Counted from the stretch's first letter, positions 35,641 to 48,187 are shown. The stretch: 64,000 nt of DNA from Rhynchospora pubera (GCA_028095005.1 CM051460.1:81237676-81301675); one strand, 5' to 3'. The notes: a model not told the origin generated them from the sequence alone. Made by a program: numbers and translations.

Positions 35641-35737
35641 TACATTGCTGGGCAAATCTCATTTGGCAGCATCTATTTATTCAACTGTAAATATCAATTT
35701 GACATGCTGCAAAACAAGATTTTGCCCAGTAATGCAC
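35641..35737 (-). ncRNA. MIR399: miR399-like precursor hairpin C (same variant, weaker stem)
   Basis: The minus-strand 3' arm at 35648-35668 is identical to that of hairpin B. The 5' arm (CUGGGCAAAAUCUUGUUUUG) has several mismatches to it in the middle, so processing may be poor. First hairpin of the B/C transcript. Confidence 0.7.
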
Positions 35738-35814
35738 CATTGCATTTTCAACGTTTGGTGATATTTGGGTGTTGCTCACTGATCGATGCATCCTTGGTTT
35801 AGTTTATCTTCTTT

Positions 35815-35933
35815 TTTTATAGGCTCCTCTACTAGACGTTGCATGGCATGCTGGCTAATGCGTATTATGCTCTCTCGCGGCATGTGGCTTTGGGGAGGAT
35901 AAGGATATGCTTTGTTTGTTCTGTAGCATATTC
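35815..35933 (-). promoter_or_regulatory. Putative promoter of the B/C miR399 unit
   Basis: TATAAAA on the minus strand (35815-35821), 78 bp upstream of hairpin C. Two P1BS matches further upstream: 35903-35910 (GGATATGC) and 35926-35933 (GCATATTC). Confidence 0.65.
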
Positions 35934-37689
35934 TATACTTACTAGCACAAAATCATGATGTCAAGACACATAAATCAATTGCCGAATGCGCAGGCTGTTT
36001 ATATGTCTATGAGTTCTTAAATTTGTTGGTGTGTTAGAACTGTGTGTCAGGATGAGTTTTCTGTTTGTGTAGTACTTCATTAGTTCCACTCTGCTGTCTC
36101 CTTTCACAATACATGGCATACTATCTTAATTTGGTAGTTCTCTTTCTGAGTGAGGCTAGGCTCTGACTCTTATTAATATTTAATAGTATACAATATACAT
36201 TCACATGTCTACACTCTAGTATCAACTTTTTTTTATTTTTTTAATGTGTTTTCTCATTTAACATGAAATCATAGAATAAACCTAAATTGATTTTTATAAA
36301 CATCAAGTTAATGGAACATGAAACTTGAAAATGGACATCATTTACATCAGCATTTCTGCATCTATATGATGTTCTTATGTACTCATGATGCTTTCATATG
36401 TCATCTTATTTCCATTAGTAATTTGTAGCTATTCTATTAATACCATATCATCAATTGTAATGTTTTCTTTTGAGGATAAATTGGGGGTCAAGCCTCCCAT
36501 CAATTGTAATGTTAAAAACCTTTTCTTTGAAAATAATTAGAATGCATATTTATATGAAGCTTGAATTTGTTTAGTTTGAACCGTTAATGAGGCATGTTCA
36601 TTTCATAATCATTTCTTTAAAAAATATAAAAAATATAAGTCTTCTTGCATGTTGGTACTTGGTAGTTTGTATATATTATGCAAAAGGTACTCCAAAACAC
36701 ATACTGACAGCTGCATATATAAGAACCCATAATAGTTCTTTACATTATAGTTACTGTTGCTATATGAAGAATTCTCTTTGTTTTCATGAACTTACTACAA
36801 AAAAAATATGTCATTGACTCATTGCTAAAAAATTCTAACTACATATTCAGCATAATAATGCGTTCTCTGTCAAGACTCGAAGAGGACAGATTAATATGTA
36901 CCACAAAAAAATCTTTTCCCTATTTACAAGAACTCAAGCACTCTATACAACAAGGTCCAATTTTGAACCATGTAACTTAACACCAACTTCTACTTAAGTC
37001 ATTAGACATCACCGGAAAAGCATCAGATATATGGAGAAGATCCCTAAGCATGTACTATCATCTAGCCACATGGGTGAAATATTCCTTTGTCCTTGAGCAT
37101 TTCTCCTTTTGTAAAGTTCCCACTTCTTTTCCTTTTTGTTTTTCTTTATTGCATTAGAGATTTATGCAACTTTTAGTAGCAAGTCTCATGATAAAAAGAA
37201 CAAAGTTTCTTTTTGTGAGTAAATCTTAGACAACTTACATTTCATGCATGCAACATTTGCTCGAACTAAACTATAAAATTTCAAGCTGATATATATAGCT
37301 GAGTGAAATTGAATAAGATGATCGCCACTATTCTATAACAAAATAAAGATGATTAACTTCACTCTCTGGCATGAAACGAAACAATCTTGTGCAGTAAGTA
37401 CTTAATTATAATCAGAATTTTACAATTTCCTTAGAAATAAAGCAACCTTTTATGTGTCATTAATTCATTATAATTCGAAAAAATTGTTTATATTCCTTAA
37501 ATGGTTGGAAGAGCTAACAGAAAAAAGATGACCTTACTATGCTGACAAGGGCCATACAATTTTTGTCAAGATGAAGCCAAAAGGAACTATTCGTCCACAC
37601 AATCGAAAAAGAAAGGGAGAAAGAAAGATCACCAAGACAAGAAGGAGAGAAGCTTTTTAGGATTAGATTTTGTCTTAGAATATGCTACT
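35934..37689. other. Intergenic between divergent miR399 units, no gene seen
   Basis: AT-rich, no ORF with a recognisable product. It separates the minus-strand B/C unit from the plus-strand D unit. Confidence 0.4.
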
Positions 37690-37772
37690 GTATATCCAAA
37701 TTTCAGAGCCACATATCATTTTCGAGGAATTCAGCGACAAGCTAGGAGCACACTATCAGACACACTATATAA
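37690..37772 (+). promoter_or_regulatory. Putative promoter of miR399 hairpin D
   Basis: P1BS GTATATCC at 37690-37697 and TATA box TATATAA at 37766-37772, 80 bp before the hairpin. Confidence 0.7.
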
Positions 37773-37851
37773 GCTTCGGGTCAGTTGGAGCTTCCAACTC
37801 GAAACAAATTGAAAAGAAGAATATATAGATAAGCACATGTAACATGTAGCA

Positions 37852-37950
37852 TGTGAAATAACAGTGCAGTTCTCCTTCGGCATGGAAGCATCCATGCCAC
37901 CTTTCGTAAAATGCATTTCTTGCCAAAGGAGAATTGCCCTGATATTCACC
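37852..37950 (+). ncRNA. MIR399: miR399 precursor hairpin D
   Basis: The 3' arm at 37921-37941 reads UGCCAAAGGAGAAUUGCC + CUG, an exact known miR399 form. The 5' arm carries the typical star-like GUGCAGUUCUCCUUCGGCAU. The stem continues outward (GUGAAAUAACAG against a GAUAUUCAC partner). The loop holds an internal GGAAGCAUCC-type stem. Its sequence around the 5' arm (AATAACAGTGCA) is shared with hairpin E. Confidence 0.93.
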
Positions 37951-38225
37951 TACAATTTTTTTTTTTATTAAGTGTGGACCTTTATGGAAATGTGCATACA
38001 TCCGAAGAAATCCATATAGAAGGAAGGTAAGAATAATTTCTTCTGTCATTTACTGATTCACTAATTATAAAAAGCACTATCAATCTATCATATGCACATG
38101 CTCTTACCTGAATGCAACATCCTTCGTACACAAACACAAGCATAGCTAGTCAACTAATTGCTAATGTGACCGTCACCTTATTATTTTCAGACGCTTGCAT
38201 GTGTGTTTTTATTGATACATAGAGG

Positions 38226-38395
38226 CACTGTTTTGAAAACCGTACCGGATACTGGAAAATTCTGATAATACCAGAAACCAAAACAGTGACCGAAATGACG
38301 GTATCTGGTATTGTGAGAGGGAATATCGGAAAATACCGGATTTCGGCCAACTGGCCGGTAATCGGTAGAGATGACGATACGGTTTTAAAACACTG
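38226..38395. mobile_element. hAT-type MITE, 170 bp
   Basis: Ends CACTGTTTTGAAAACCGTA and (inverted) CAGTGTTTTAAAACCGTA; flanks CATAGAGG and CATATAGG are an 8-bp target duplication with one mismatch. The interior has ACCGGA/TCCGGT-type words. Confidence 0.8.
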
Positions 38396-39101
38396 CATAT
38401 AGGTGGACAGTCCTTTTCATATGTGATAGTGGCATCAGAGATTGAGTAACGGAATGTATAGTTGCTTTTGTTTAAACTCATACAAGAAAGCCTACGGGCA
38501 TTAAATTGTCAAAAAAAAAAAAACTCATACAAGAAAGAGCATATATGGACACATAAAGTTTAACTTGAGCATTGGTAATTAACAGGTACAAATTTATTTT
38601 TGTAGGACTTTGTATATGATTTGTCCCAATATTTTTTCACCAATAGAGCTTCCTTGTGTTCACAGTCTCTCAACCTCATATAACTTATCAAATTGTGCTT
38701 CAAGTTTCAATCTACCAATAAAATAAGACACGACATCAACACCTAAAAAATATATATATAATACAATTCGTATTTTAATAATTAATAGTGATCTACAAAA
38801 TTGTTTACCCGGACATACCATCTATTCATTTTAAATAGTAAAATTATGCGAGCTTTACTAGACAATCAAACAACACTCTTAACCATACAAGCCTGTGGTT
38901 TTGTGCAGGCTTAAAATCCAACCCAATCAACAGAAGGCCCATTAAAAGACGAATATTTCTTTCCTGGGTTGATATCTTCTTCACTGGGCTTCCAGATGCT
39001 ATAGCCCACTAATATCTCTGGCACACAAAACGAGAAAAGAACATTTAATAAACGAAACAGACAACACATCGGCGCTAAACCTAACTTCGAACTGCGTTCA
39101 C

Positions 39102-39147
39102 TCATCTCTCTCTCTCTCTCTATCTCACTCTCACACACACACACGAA
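39102..39147 (+). repeat. CT/CA-rich 5' UTR microsatellite
   Basis: (TC)n followed by (AC)n immediately before the Mpv17-like start codon. Such CT-rich stretches are common in plant 5' UTRs and core promoters. Confidence 0.6.
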
Positions 39148-39150
39148 CAA

Positions 39151-42100
39151 ATGGGTGCGCTTCGAGCTGGGGGTCTATGGTGGAATTTTCCCCCAAATGG
39201 AGGTCGAAACAACAAAAGGAGGAGCTCGAAGCGCCCCAATTCGTCGTCGTCGGATTCCATGGATCTCGCCAAGGAAGGGTTTCAATTTCCGTACAAGCAG
39301 GCCGCCACGGCCGCTTCTCTCACCTTGACTGGCGACACCATCGCTCAGTGCCGTGATAAATTCTCCAGGTGGCGCCAGAAGAGTGGCGATGCGGATTTCG
39401 ATGAAAAGGTTGCTTTTGTAGTTTTATTTATTTATTTATTTTTATGAGGTGTTTATTTGTGGTGTGTGTAGGATAGATGGTATTACTATTAATTATAGAG
39501 TCATTGTATGTGATGGAGAGGGATATTTTTATTTGCCTTCTCCATTTGACCACAAAAAGGGGGCAGAATTTCATGCATACCCTTGCAAATTTTCAATATG
39601 ATGTCTTTTCCTTTCAAGACTAAGAAATGTCCCCACATTTGTCAAAACTTGAAAATTTTCTAACTTGCCAAACCATTGAATTTTGAGTTTAAATTAGTGG
39701 CAAAATTAAACCAGAGGTCTTATATTTTTCTCCCTATTTTATGAATCTGATTTGTGTTGAAAAAGAAATGTAATCTCTTATACAGTATTTTCCAACCCAG
39801 GTTTAGATAATCAACATTTTAAGTTTAAGAAGAAATAAAAAAATTTCTATATTTGCTGAAATGGATGCAATATTTTTTAAATGGGGATGGTGGGGGCAGG
39901 GGCAGCACAAAGCTTGAGTTGGTGGATATAAAGTGGGAGTTTTTAGTTTTTAGGGTTTTCTTAGTTTTGGAAGGTTATATACCATGTTTTTCAATATTTG
40001 ATAGGTGGATATGCAATTGTGGTCTTTCACAGTATACATGAAATTCTGCTGAAAAGAAGTGATGATATGCTATCATTGTTGTTAAAATTAAGTCCTTTTC
40101 TTGTGATTCACCATTCATGTCTAAGCCTTTTATCCCAAACAAGTTGGGGTAGGCTAGAAATGACACCCCGACCTTAGTCATTTCTTGTATATATGGCTGA
40201 GGTTTTACGCTGGCTCGCCAAGCCTATCGCAAGCATGCGGGCTTGAACCCTGGACCTCTTAGAAGAGAGCCAAGTGCTCTTACCACCTCAGCTACTAGAC
40301 CACATGCATGCTTTAGATAAAATAATATGTTTTCATTTCTTGTATTTTATAGAAATAAAAAAATGAGCTTGTGTGCTTCAAGTTAGAAATTATGCAATAT
40401 GATATGAACTAGAAATAAGTTAAAAAAAAGGGTGATGTGATGTTTGGGTTTTAATGAGTCAATCCCAATTGTTATATGTACTGGACATGCTTCATATTTA
40501 CTTTTCTTTCAGTATGTACCCACTATATTGGGTATTTTTTGCAAATGGCATGCAGATGTTATAATCAAGGTGAACTTAAGGAGAAATAATCAAAATTTCT
40601 GTTAACATTTTCTCCTCAATTCATCACATCTGTTGTAGAGAAGTTTGTGTAACTGCAAGGGTAAATTCAATATGATTTTGTCTTTCGAGTGAATTTTCGC
40701 TTTTCAGCCTATCAAGTCTGTTGGTTCAAAACTGTCAAGATTTATCTGACCATTACACTAATAATGTAAGGATGCATGCTATTTGCATTTATTTATCTAT
40801 TATCTATGAATGTTGGGTGTTATCTCTGCACACACATACAAACAAAAAGAATCTCTGATAGAATTTTCTAAATATTCTTTTGAAAGTCTGGAATTAGATG
40901 TATTTTTTGTACATACAATTTCCTTATAATTTGAACAACGAGGCCTCCATTATCTTCGTCCTCTTATTGTTGTTTTATTTAATTTTTTTGACTTTTAACA
41001 ATCAGGAGGTTGCTTCAATTCTCTTATCAGACCATGATTGGCTCCGTGCTTTCCGCATGGCATCATATGGTTTTTTTCTCTATGGACCTGGTTCACATGC
41101 CTGGTACCAGTTCCTTGACAGATGTATGCCTCAGCCATCATTTGTTAACATCTCAGCAAAGGTAGAGAACCTATATTTTGGATTAGTTAGTATTGGGCAG
41201 TTGCAGCAGACAAATGTTGGGTTATTGTGTGTGCAAATATTACATTATTTATGCAGTGATTCGCACCACTGTTTTGTCTTTTTGAGCTTTTTACCAGCTG
41301 CCATTGCTTTTGAAAAGGTGTAATTTTTGGTCGTTACAAATTGTAACATATATTTCTTTGCTCTTGTGACACGCATTTATAGCCCAAATTGAATGACAAA
41401 AAGATAAGGATAATATAAGTTTAAATAAAAGATTTACAAGCAAATTGCAGTGGTAGATGATGAATCTTTTTAAATAGTTAAAATTAGTTGGAGGTGGGGG
41501 CAATAAAGTTCCTTTTTTAAAATATTTTAATTTCCGTTTGGTTATTATCTATGATAAACCTCATACTAGAGTAGAGTTTAATACCTTGAACAGTAAGATA
41601 TTGACAAGTGAAGGAAGAATTTGTCAGATCTGATGCGTCTAAGCAAGCAGCAAAACTTCTTAGATCTTTCTAATTACTTCCTTAAGCTAACAGGATTGAA
41701 AAAATTGGAAAACATACTTTCAAAAATAGGAAAAATAAACCATGGGTTTAGCTCATCTGTCGTTTGCAAATACGCCAGAAAACTGATGTACTGATTGGAA
41801 AAGTTAGAATTTTTTTCTTGTTGTTGCAAGTAGACCTTTCAATTTTTTGGATTGTTCTAAGTTAGTTTACTCGTTCTCCCTAGGTTATATTAAACCAGAT
41901 TGTGCTTGGTCCATGCGTGATTGCGGTTGTGTTTGCATGGAATAATTTATGGCTGGGGAAATTGTCCCAATTGCCCTCCAAGTATCAGAAGGATGCACTT
42001 CCTACACTTCTTTATGGTATCCCTGTTTAATACTTTCTTATTTGGCCGAAAGATAGTCAAGAGAAACATTTTATGTGATCAATTGTTGATGTGCTGTTGC

Positions 42101-42965
42101 AGGTTTTAGGTTTTGGGTCCCAGTTTCAGTACTGAATTTCAGGTAACATCTCGGTTTTCTTCTTGAAAATTATATTCTACTTGTCAATAAACTGTTCTCA
42201 ATGTTTCACAATATTTGCAGATCACACCTAACCCTTCTCACTATTGTGATTGTTACTTTCAAGTTCTTGTAAAATTACAACTAAAATTTGTTTGTGAAAG
42301 TTTCATATCTGCAAAATTAATATGCATGGTGCCTTGTGCAAACACAAAATCCAACATTTATATCAATTTCATGTATATTGATGTTAGTACAATTTATGCG
42401 TCGGGTAAAAATAAGTGATAAAAAATTCAGAAAACTTTAGCAAATTTAGCATTCATCCTAATAATTTGGATAACAGCAAATGTAGATTCACAATTTTTCC
42501 TATTTTTCATTTTGGAATGGTGGAGAGCATGTTGGTGTTATCACTGGCAATCACACTGTCTAGTCAAGGCCATCAAATACAATTTGTTAAGAATACATTT
42601 TAGTTCTAGCATGAAGCATCAATCAATAAAAAAATCTCTGGGTTTTTCTTTCTATTTTTCATCCAGGTTATGCCACTGGGTTCTTGGATCAATCACTTTT
42701 TTTTTATATAATGTTTTTAGCTTATATCATCTCTGGTTATTGTTTTACAAATGTAACTCTTAATAGTTGTTAAGTTCTACACTTAGTTTCTCATGCATAC
42801 TTGTAAATATGTTAAATTGAACTATGTTGTCCAGAAGATATAAAGGCTCCAATTTTTTATTGCTACATGTTTTCCAGGGTAGTCCCTCTATCTGCTCGTG
42901 TTGCATTTATGTCATCATGCTCCATCTTCTGGAACTTTTATTTGTCATCAACAATGAGCAAATAA
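39151..42965 (+). CDS. Mpv17/PMP22 family membrane protein, complete
   Basis: Five exons (39151-39408, 41006-41161, 41884-42016, 42103-42142, 42878-42965) total 675 nt, giving 224 residues with GT-AG introns and matching phases. Family hallmarks: FQFPYKQAATAASLTLTGDTIAQ near residue 50, DHDWLRAFRMASYGFFLYGPGSHAWYQFLD, the NQIVLGPCVIAVVFAWN segment, FRFWVPVSVLNF, and the C-terminal FWNFYLS. Proteins of this family have about four membrane helices and sit in the inner membrane of mitochondria, in peroxisomes or in plastids; they are thought to form small channels or to support membrane homeostasis. The Ser/Arg-rich N-terminus could be a transit peptide. A SINE lies in intron 1. In Arabidopsis the gene next to the DnaJ/DUF1685 pair (At2g42770) is of this family, as I recall. 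Confidence 0.93.
40119..40303 (-). mobile_element. tRNA-derived SINE (Au-like) in intron 1 of the Mpv17-like gene
   Basis: On the minus strand it starts GGTCTAGTAGCTGAGGTGG (pol III box A-like), has box B GGTTCAAGCCC about 50 bp later, and ends ACCCCAACTTGTTTGGGAT + AAAAGGCTTA, the typical 3' end of plant Au SINEs. CATTCATG / CATGCATG flank it as a possible target duplication. Antisense to the host gene. Confidence 0.75.
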
Positions 42966-44765
42966 TAAAGTTAGCCCCGATACCATGATAATTGTTGATT
43001 TCTGCTCACTTCTTTTTTCAGGTGAGAAATCTTTCTTTTATTCAATTATTTTTATTTTATGGTAACTTCCATGCTAGGGACACTTGACTATTTCTCATGT
43101 TTTAAAATTTGTTCATTCAATAAATTTGCCCTGCTGAAGGTCATCAATTTTATTCTTCGGCATCAGGTCACCTGGTCACATATTCTGTTATGCATGTAAA
43201 ATATAGTTAATATGTGACATTATCTCGCAATAATTACTGGTTCCATTAATTGACATCAAAAGTTTATTGGAAACTTGAACTCATAATAATTATCTGCATG
43301 AGTTTTGCAAAGTATTTGCCTTTGATAAAATTTCAATTGCTTCTAAAAACTGCAAAATGCTTCTATTCAATGTTTGGCAAATGGCTTGTAATTTTGAATA
43401 TCCACTTTGTTGCTGACCTAGCATAGGATGCCAGATATTGGTTCATTCTGAGAAGTATTGAAGGAGCAACCTAATTTGCATAAAACAGAAGTCTTGGCCT
43501 GGGGAGGCAAATTAAACTTGGCTAACCTCTTTGAAACATGGGTTATGGTTGAGTGATAGCCCTTCTTTCTTATTATAAGTAATTTCAACAGTGCCAACAA
43601 TACCCTTGAACTTGGTTTTTGGGGTCTCTACTAGTTCTCGGGCGGTTTGCTCCTCTTACAGTTACTGACGAGTGGGTACCACAAGGTTTCTTAAGTGCCG
43701 GACAACCTGTATTTTAATGATCTGTAATTAAGACTTGTTTTTGGGGGGGGGGGGGGTCCCACAAGGTTTCTTACAATTACTGATTTGTTCATTTTGATTG
43801 GATTTTTGTGAATTAGAGGATTGAATGTCTTGAAAAAAAAATAAGGATGCAACTTTGAACTATTTTATTTTCCAATTGTAAGGGAGCTAGCAAGATGTCT
43901 ATTTGTTTTTTAACGCGAACAAAATTTTTTAGGTATTATGTGCACATCATATAACATGAATATAATTAAAATTAGCAGGAATTTTAAACGAACAAGCAAC
44001 AACTTATTGAAATAAATGAAATCTGGAAGTTCCTTTCATTGGATGTGGACTAGTCAATTTTTATTTAAAATTATTCTCCTAGTATTTGTTTTTTTTTTTC
44101 TGGGAGTTGTGATTCTTTCTTGTATCTTTTGCCTCGACAGGGGAGTGTTGTTTGAAGGACATTTTTAGAAGTGAAACTTCTTTTCACTTCCTTGTAGTGA
44201 AAGTTTATTCATTCCCTCATTACAATGTAATTGTTCTCTTTTGTCCTGTAATGTTCGGAGTCGAACGAGTGTAACTGATAGTTGAAGTAATCATTTTTTG
44301 GATTCAAGAGGAAAAAGGAAGAAAAATTAAAATAAGGATAGAAAATCGAGACGTGACAAAGACTAATTTGTTAGTGGTTACAATATTAAAGATGAGAATG
44401 AATCCTTTATAAAAGGAAACATGAAATTTTTACCGTCTTATTGTTTTCGGTATGGTTATAGAATATAGTCGTGAGATATTATACTCTTATCTATTAACCT
44501 TGTGTTAATATTGACAAGTCTATGACGGTACAAATAGCATGAAGGACCAGAGCTATGGCTTCAATTTATGTACCCATATAATGATTTATGTATAAAATAT
44601 GCATGCTTGAAGATATTTTGGTGATTTCTATACTGTCATTATCAATTCTTATGAAAAGAACAAGTACTGATGTGAACCTTTTATTAGTCAATGAAATCTT
44701 TTCCTAGTTATATGTGTTGGTTCGTTATTTCCTTAGTCGAGAAGTTTTTATCCCAACTTATCCTT
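42966..44765. other. intergenic, no gene seen
   Basis: 3' flank of the Mpv17-like gene. It contains a G(13) run near 43745 and a 15-bp word, CCACAAGGTTTCTTA, at about 43679 and again at about 43759. No gene recognised. Confidence 0.45.
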
Positions 44766-44938
44766 GGGGCCGTTTGGATCGCTTAGGAATTTGAGGAAAT
44801 TGCAATTTTTAGGAATAAATTTATTGGGAAGTGTGTAACTTTGTGAAGAGTTTGGATTGTTTATAATAAATTTATGGTAGGAAGATGAAATTCTCCAAAT
44901 TCTTTGGATAGAATTCTTTGGAGAATCCAAACAGCCCC
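44766..44938. mobile_element. Tourist-like MITE, 173 bp
   Basis: Ends GGGGCCGTTTGGATC and (inverted) GGGGCTGTTTGGATT; 3-bp target duplication CTT at 44763-44765 and 44939-44941. The interior AATTTATTGGGAAGTGTG is shared with related MITEs here. Confidence 0.85.
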
Positions 44939-44941
44939 CTT

Positions 44942-45857
44942 GGTAATTTGTCTTTCTAGAAGTTTAAATCAAACAGATCCTTCAAGAAAGAAAAGCATTG
45001 TCCAGTTCTAACAGACGAAACATTATAAACCCACGTATATTGGTAAAAACTTCTAGAAAAAACTTAAGGAAATAACGTAGAATTTCTTGATCATATTTAT
45101 GTAAACAGATCCTTTGTGAAGGCAAAATCTTTTCCTAGAAGTCTTGATCATATATTGGTAAAAACTAAAAACTTAAATTACATCTTCATGAATGAAAATC
45201 CATGTAGAATTTCATTTTTTTTTCTTTTCAAATTTGTTTGTACAAAGAAAACATGAGCATAGAAATTTGTACCTACTATAGTTTAGTTGATTTATTCATC
45301 TTATGAACTATTGTTCTAACTTAGAACGATCTAAAGACAATATAAAGTTTTATATGAATGTAACAAACTATAGGATGTATTAACTTATATATGGAGGAAC
45401 TTTCTTTCCTTTTCCTCCTTGAACATAACTTATTTTTAGGAAATATTAAAGGTTTTGAGTTTGGTAACCACTGCTTCAAACTGAAAACATGTTTAAAAAA
45501 AGGGAACATTTTTTTAGTGAAACATTTTCTCATCAGGTGCAAATTAACAAATTTCTACAAAAAGGAAAGGGTTGATATTTAATCATTTCTAGCATGTTAT
45601 GTTTCTTCACAGCCATTGGGGCATCATTTGCTCAAAGCCTTAAGCTGTTACGTATATTAAATCAAATAGAAAAGAAATATGCCCTCTCAACTACAAGACT
45701 TGATGAGGAAGTGGAACAATCATGAACCCATGATTGCATGAAGTCATGGATAATGACTGACATGTAGGGATATTCCTTCTCAAACAATTACGTAGGGAAC
45801 TAGGGGGGCAATTGGGTGTGGCACGGTTGGTTTCTCTCCATGCGTTGTAGAAACTTA
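44942..45857. other. intergenic, no gene seen
   Basis: AT-rich spacer between two MITEs. Short ORFs only. Confidence 0.4.
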
Positions 45858-46157
45858 GGCCCTGTTTGGATAGTTAGGAATAAGGGCTATTCTAGACTAA
45901 ATAGCTATTCGGGACTAAGAAATCATCCAAACAGTCTAGGATTAAGAGCTTATTCTTAATCAGACTAAGATTAGTTAATCCGACATTTTGTTAGAATAAG
46001 AATTGAGATTAAAAAGAAAAGCTCATTATTTATTTTTTCCTCATCCAAATAAAAAGTCTTAATCTGAAATTAAAGTTATTCTTAAGAATTTAGGATTAAG
46101 AATCTTAATCCTGAATAGCTAATTTTATCCTTAATCTCATACGATCCAAACATAGCC
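45858..46157. mobile_element. Tourist-like MITE, 300 bp
   Basis: Ends GGCCCTGTTTGGAT and (inverted) GGCTATGTTTGGAT; target duplication TTA on both sides. The interior consists of AATAAG/CTTATT and TTAATC/GATTAA words. Confidence 0.85.
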
Positions 46158-46160
46158 TTA

Positions 46161-46906
46161 GGGATCAACTATCAGTATTGCGTTTGTTCAATTTAGATCG
46201 AACGCTTTCAGAAAGACAAAACGACCTCTAAAGACCTCTAAAGATGTTGGGACCTCTTCAGTTTCTGTTGAAACTTGAGAGATGTTAACTTCTTGTAGAT
46301 TCCCGTGGCCTAATCATAAATAATGTATATTCAGCCTACTATGCACCCACCACTAGGCACTATATATGTTTCTGCTGGAAGTATGAATTTATAAACTAGC
46401 TGTCTCAAGTTCACAAAAAATAAAAAGAAAATATAAAATATGCAAGCTGTTACTTTAAAGGTTGAACAATTCTAAGATATTCCTAGAAGATGATCAGCAT
46501 GATTTGTACTATTTGAAACTCAGATGAGGTTCAAGCACTAAATAAAATGCCACTAACTATTCAACATTGGGGCCTACTAAGAACGTGATGACATGATTAG
46601 TGCCTGTTTAAACTATCTCTTTCTTTAGAAGAAAACATCATCAAGGATAACAGATTTCACAATTGCTACTGATTCCTTTTCCTGTCTGTAACTCAATATA
46701 CTAATTAAGCTCCAAAAAATAATGAGTTCAAAAAGTAAAAGAAGACAAAAGAATCCCAATAAGACATAATCAAGTTAAAGGGATTTGGAAAAGAAACCTT
46801 TAAACCTGTCTTATATGTACGTCAAGCAGCAATAACTAGAGGGAAAACCCAAAATAAGAAGGAAAATTGATGTAATCTCGACACATGAATAGATATATGG
46901 AACTCT
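46161..46906. other. intergenic, 3' flank of the WRKY gene
   Basis: No gene recognised. Contains the presumed 3' UTR of the minus-strand WRKY gene. Confidence 0.4.
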
Positions 46907-48140
46907 TCAATCTGTCGCTACACCACAGCTGCCGCGCCTGAAAACCATCGCACACTCCGGAAGCTCTCCTAGCCCGGCAAAAAGTGCATCATCCTCACCA
47001 TTAGCACCCCCACTGCCACCAAGACATCCCTCTCCTTCTGGTGGTAAAATCATAGTCACATCATCAACAGAAACACTAATAAAAGATCCAAACAAGAACT
47101 CGTCAGACTCGGCTGTGGGTGATGTGGATGTAGGAGATGCTGTCACGTTGGGATACCAGCCGAAGTCATCGCCGATGAGATCGGTGAACTTGATCTCCTC
47201 AGGCTCAGTCGTGGTTTGTTCAGGTTGTGGGGCTGCTGGTTCTTCCTTGGGGCAGGATTGATTTTTGGGGCCCTTGGGGAGAGGCCATGCGTGATTGTGC
47301 TCGAAAGAGTAGGTCACAACGAGTGTTGATGGGTCGACCCGGCTACGCTCAACCTGTTTACGTGCCGGGCATCCTTTTGAGCTGCTACACCTGTAATATC
47401 CCCTGCTCGTTTTGACAGTAAAGTTGATAGGATTAGGATATATTGCACAGCATGTATGAAGATGTTAATTATGAATTTCAAAATTGAAGAAATAAATTAT
47501 GAGAAATTAATTTGATGTTTTGTGTTAACAATTATTCAAAATTTTTGAAAGCGCTTTAATGATTAATTGGTTCTGTAAGGTCGACACTTAGATAAAGCAA
47601 GTTCTGAAAAATTAAAAAAAAAAAGGAAACAAACTTTTTGCCCTATAAGCTATGGGTTTAAGGAGCCATGCAACTGCCAAGTCGTAAGAGTTCATCAAAT
47701 ATTGCCTTATTTTCCCCCCAAAATATGTCAATATGTCATAGTGCAAGTATTATTAGAGGTATTGCTTCCCTCCCTATTCAATGTTAACATACCGTGGGTA
47801 TGGTGATCCCTTGATGGGCTTCTGACCATACTTCCTCCAAGCCCATGAATCTGATGGTGGTGCACCTTCTCCAACTATCGGCACGGAGACCACCCTCTTT
47901 TGCACAGATCGCCGACTATAATCAATTGTAAAGTACAGGTGAGAAAAAGATCTCTTTTAACATATATCAGTAAAAAAGTATGATCTTGGCATGTGCAAAC
48001 CTTCTCTTTGCAGATGGAGAGGGAGGCGGAGGAAGCGGGTGTGTCGGCTTCTGCTCAGTAGGTGTGTCTGGTAGTGAGGCCCCTCCTTGGCTCTCATCAC
48101 TGTCGCAAGCCGGCGAGTCGTTGCTACAATAGCCGTCCAT
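46907..48140 (-). CDS. WRKY transcription factor, group IIe (WRKY65/69-like), complete
   Basis: Three exons on the minus strand, 48001-48140, 47793-47915 and 46907-47402, total 759 nt and give 252 residues; phases and GT-AG sites agree. The start chosen is ATG at 48140 (MDGYCSNDSPAC). Exon 1 ends in a proline-rich stretch. Exon 2 has KRSRRSVQKRVVSVPIVGEG, then WRKYGQKPIKGSPYPR. Exon 3 completes the zinc finger C-X5-C-X23-H-X-H (CSSSKGC ... EHNH). The intron after YPR is the conserved WRKY-domain intron position. The tail is acidic, with EPEEIKFTDLIGDDFGWYP. The basic block before the domain and the sequence ending HNHAWPLP point to the WRKY65/69 branch. It binds W-box DNA in the nucleus; specific targets unknown. 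It lies between the two halves of the miR399 cluster. Confidence 0.95.
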
Positions 48141-48187
48141 GATCTTATTGTTGATCAAATAGTTGCAAGCCGGCGAGTCGTTGCTAC
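48105..48187. repeat. 23-bp direct duplication at the WRKY start
   Basis: GCAAGCCGGCGAGTCGTTGC + TAC at 48105-48127 recurs exactly at 48165-48187, a 60-bp period. One copy encodes residues of the WRKY N-terminus (around SNDSPAC), the other lies in the presumed 5' UTR. Confidence 0.95.

Noticed and set aside
32377..35737. Plus-strand reading of hairpins A, B and C, with the miRNA on the 3' arm of the plus strand.
   Set aside because: The plus-strand 3' arms are less like miR399 (for example UGCCAAAUGAGACUUGGCCC), while the minus-strand 3' arms match better. TATA and P1BS also lie on the minus-strand upstream side.
40230..40303. Possible tRNA gene on the minus strand (box A and B present).
   Set aside because: No cloverleaf acceptor pairing, and the sequence continues into the Au-SINE 3' end; it is a SINE head.
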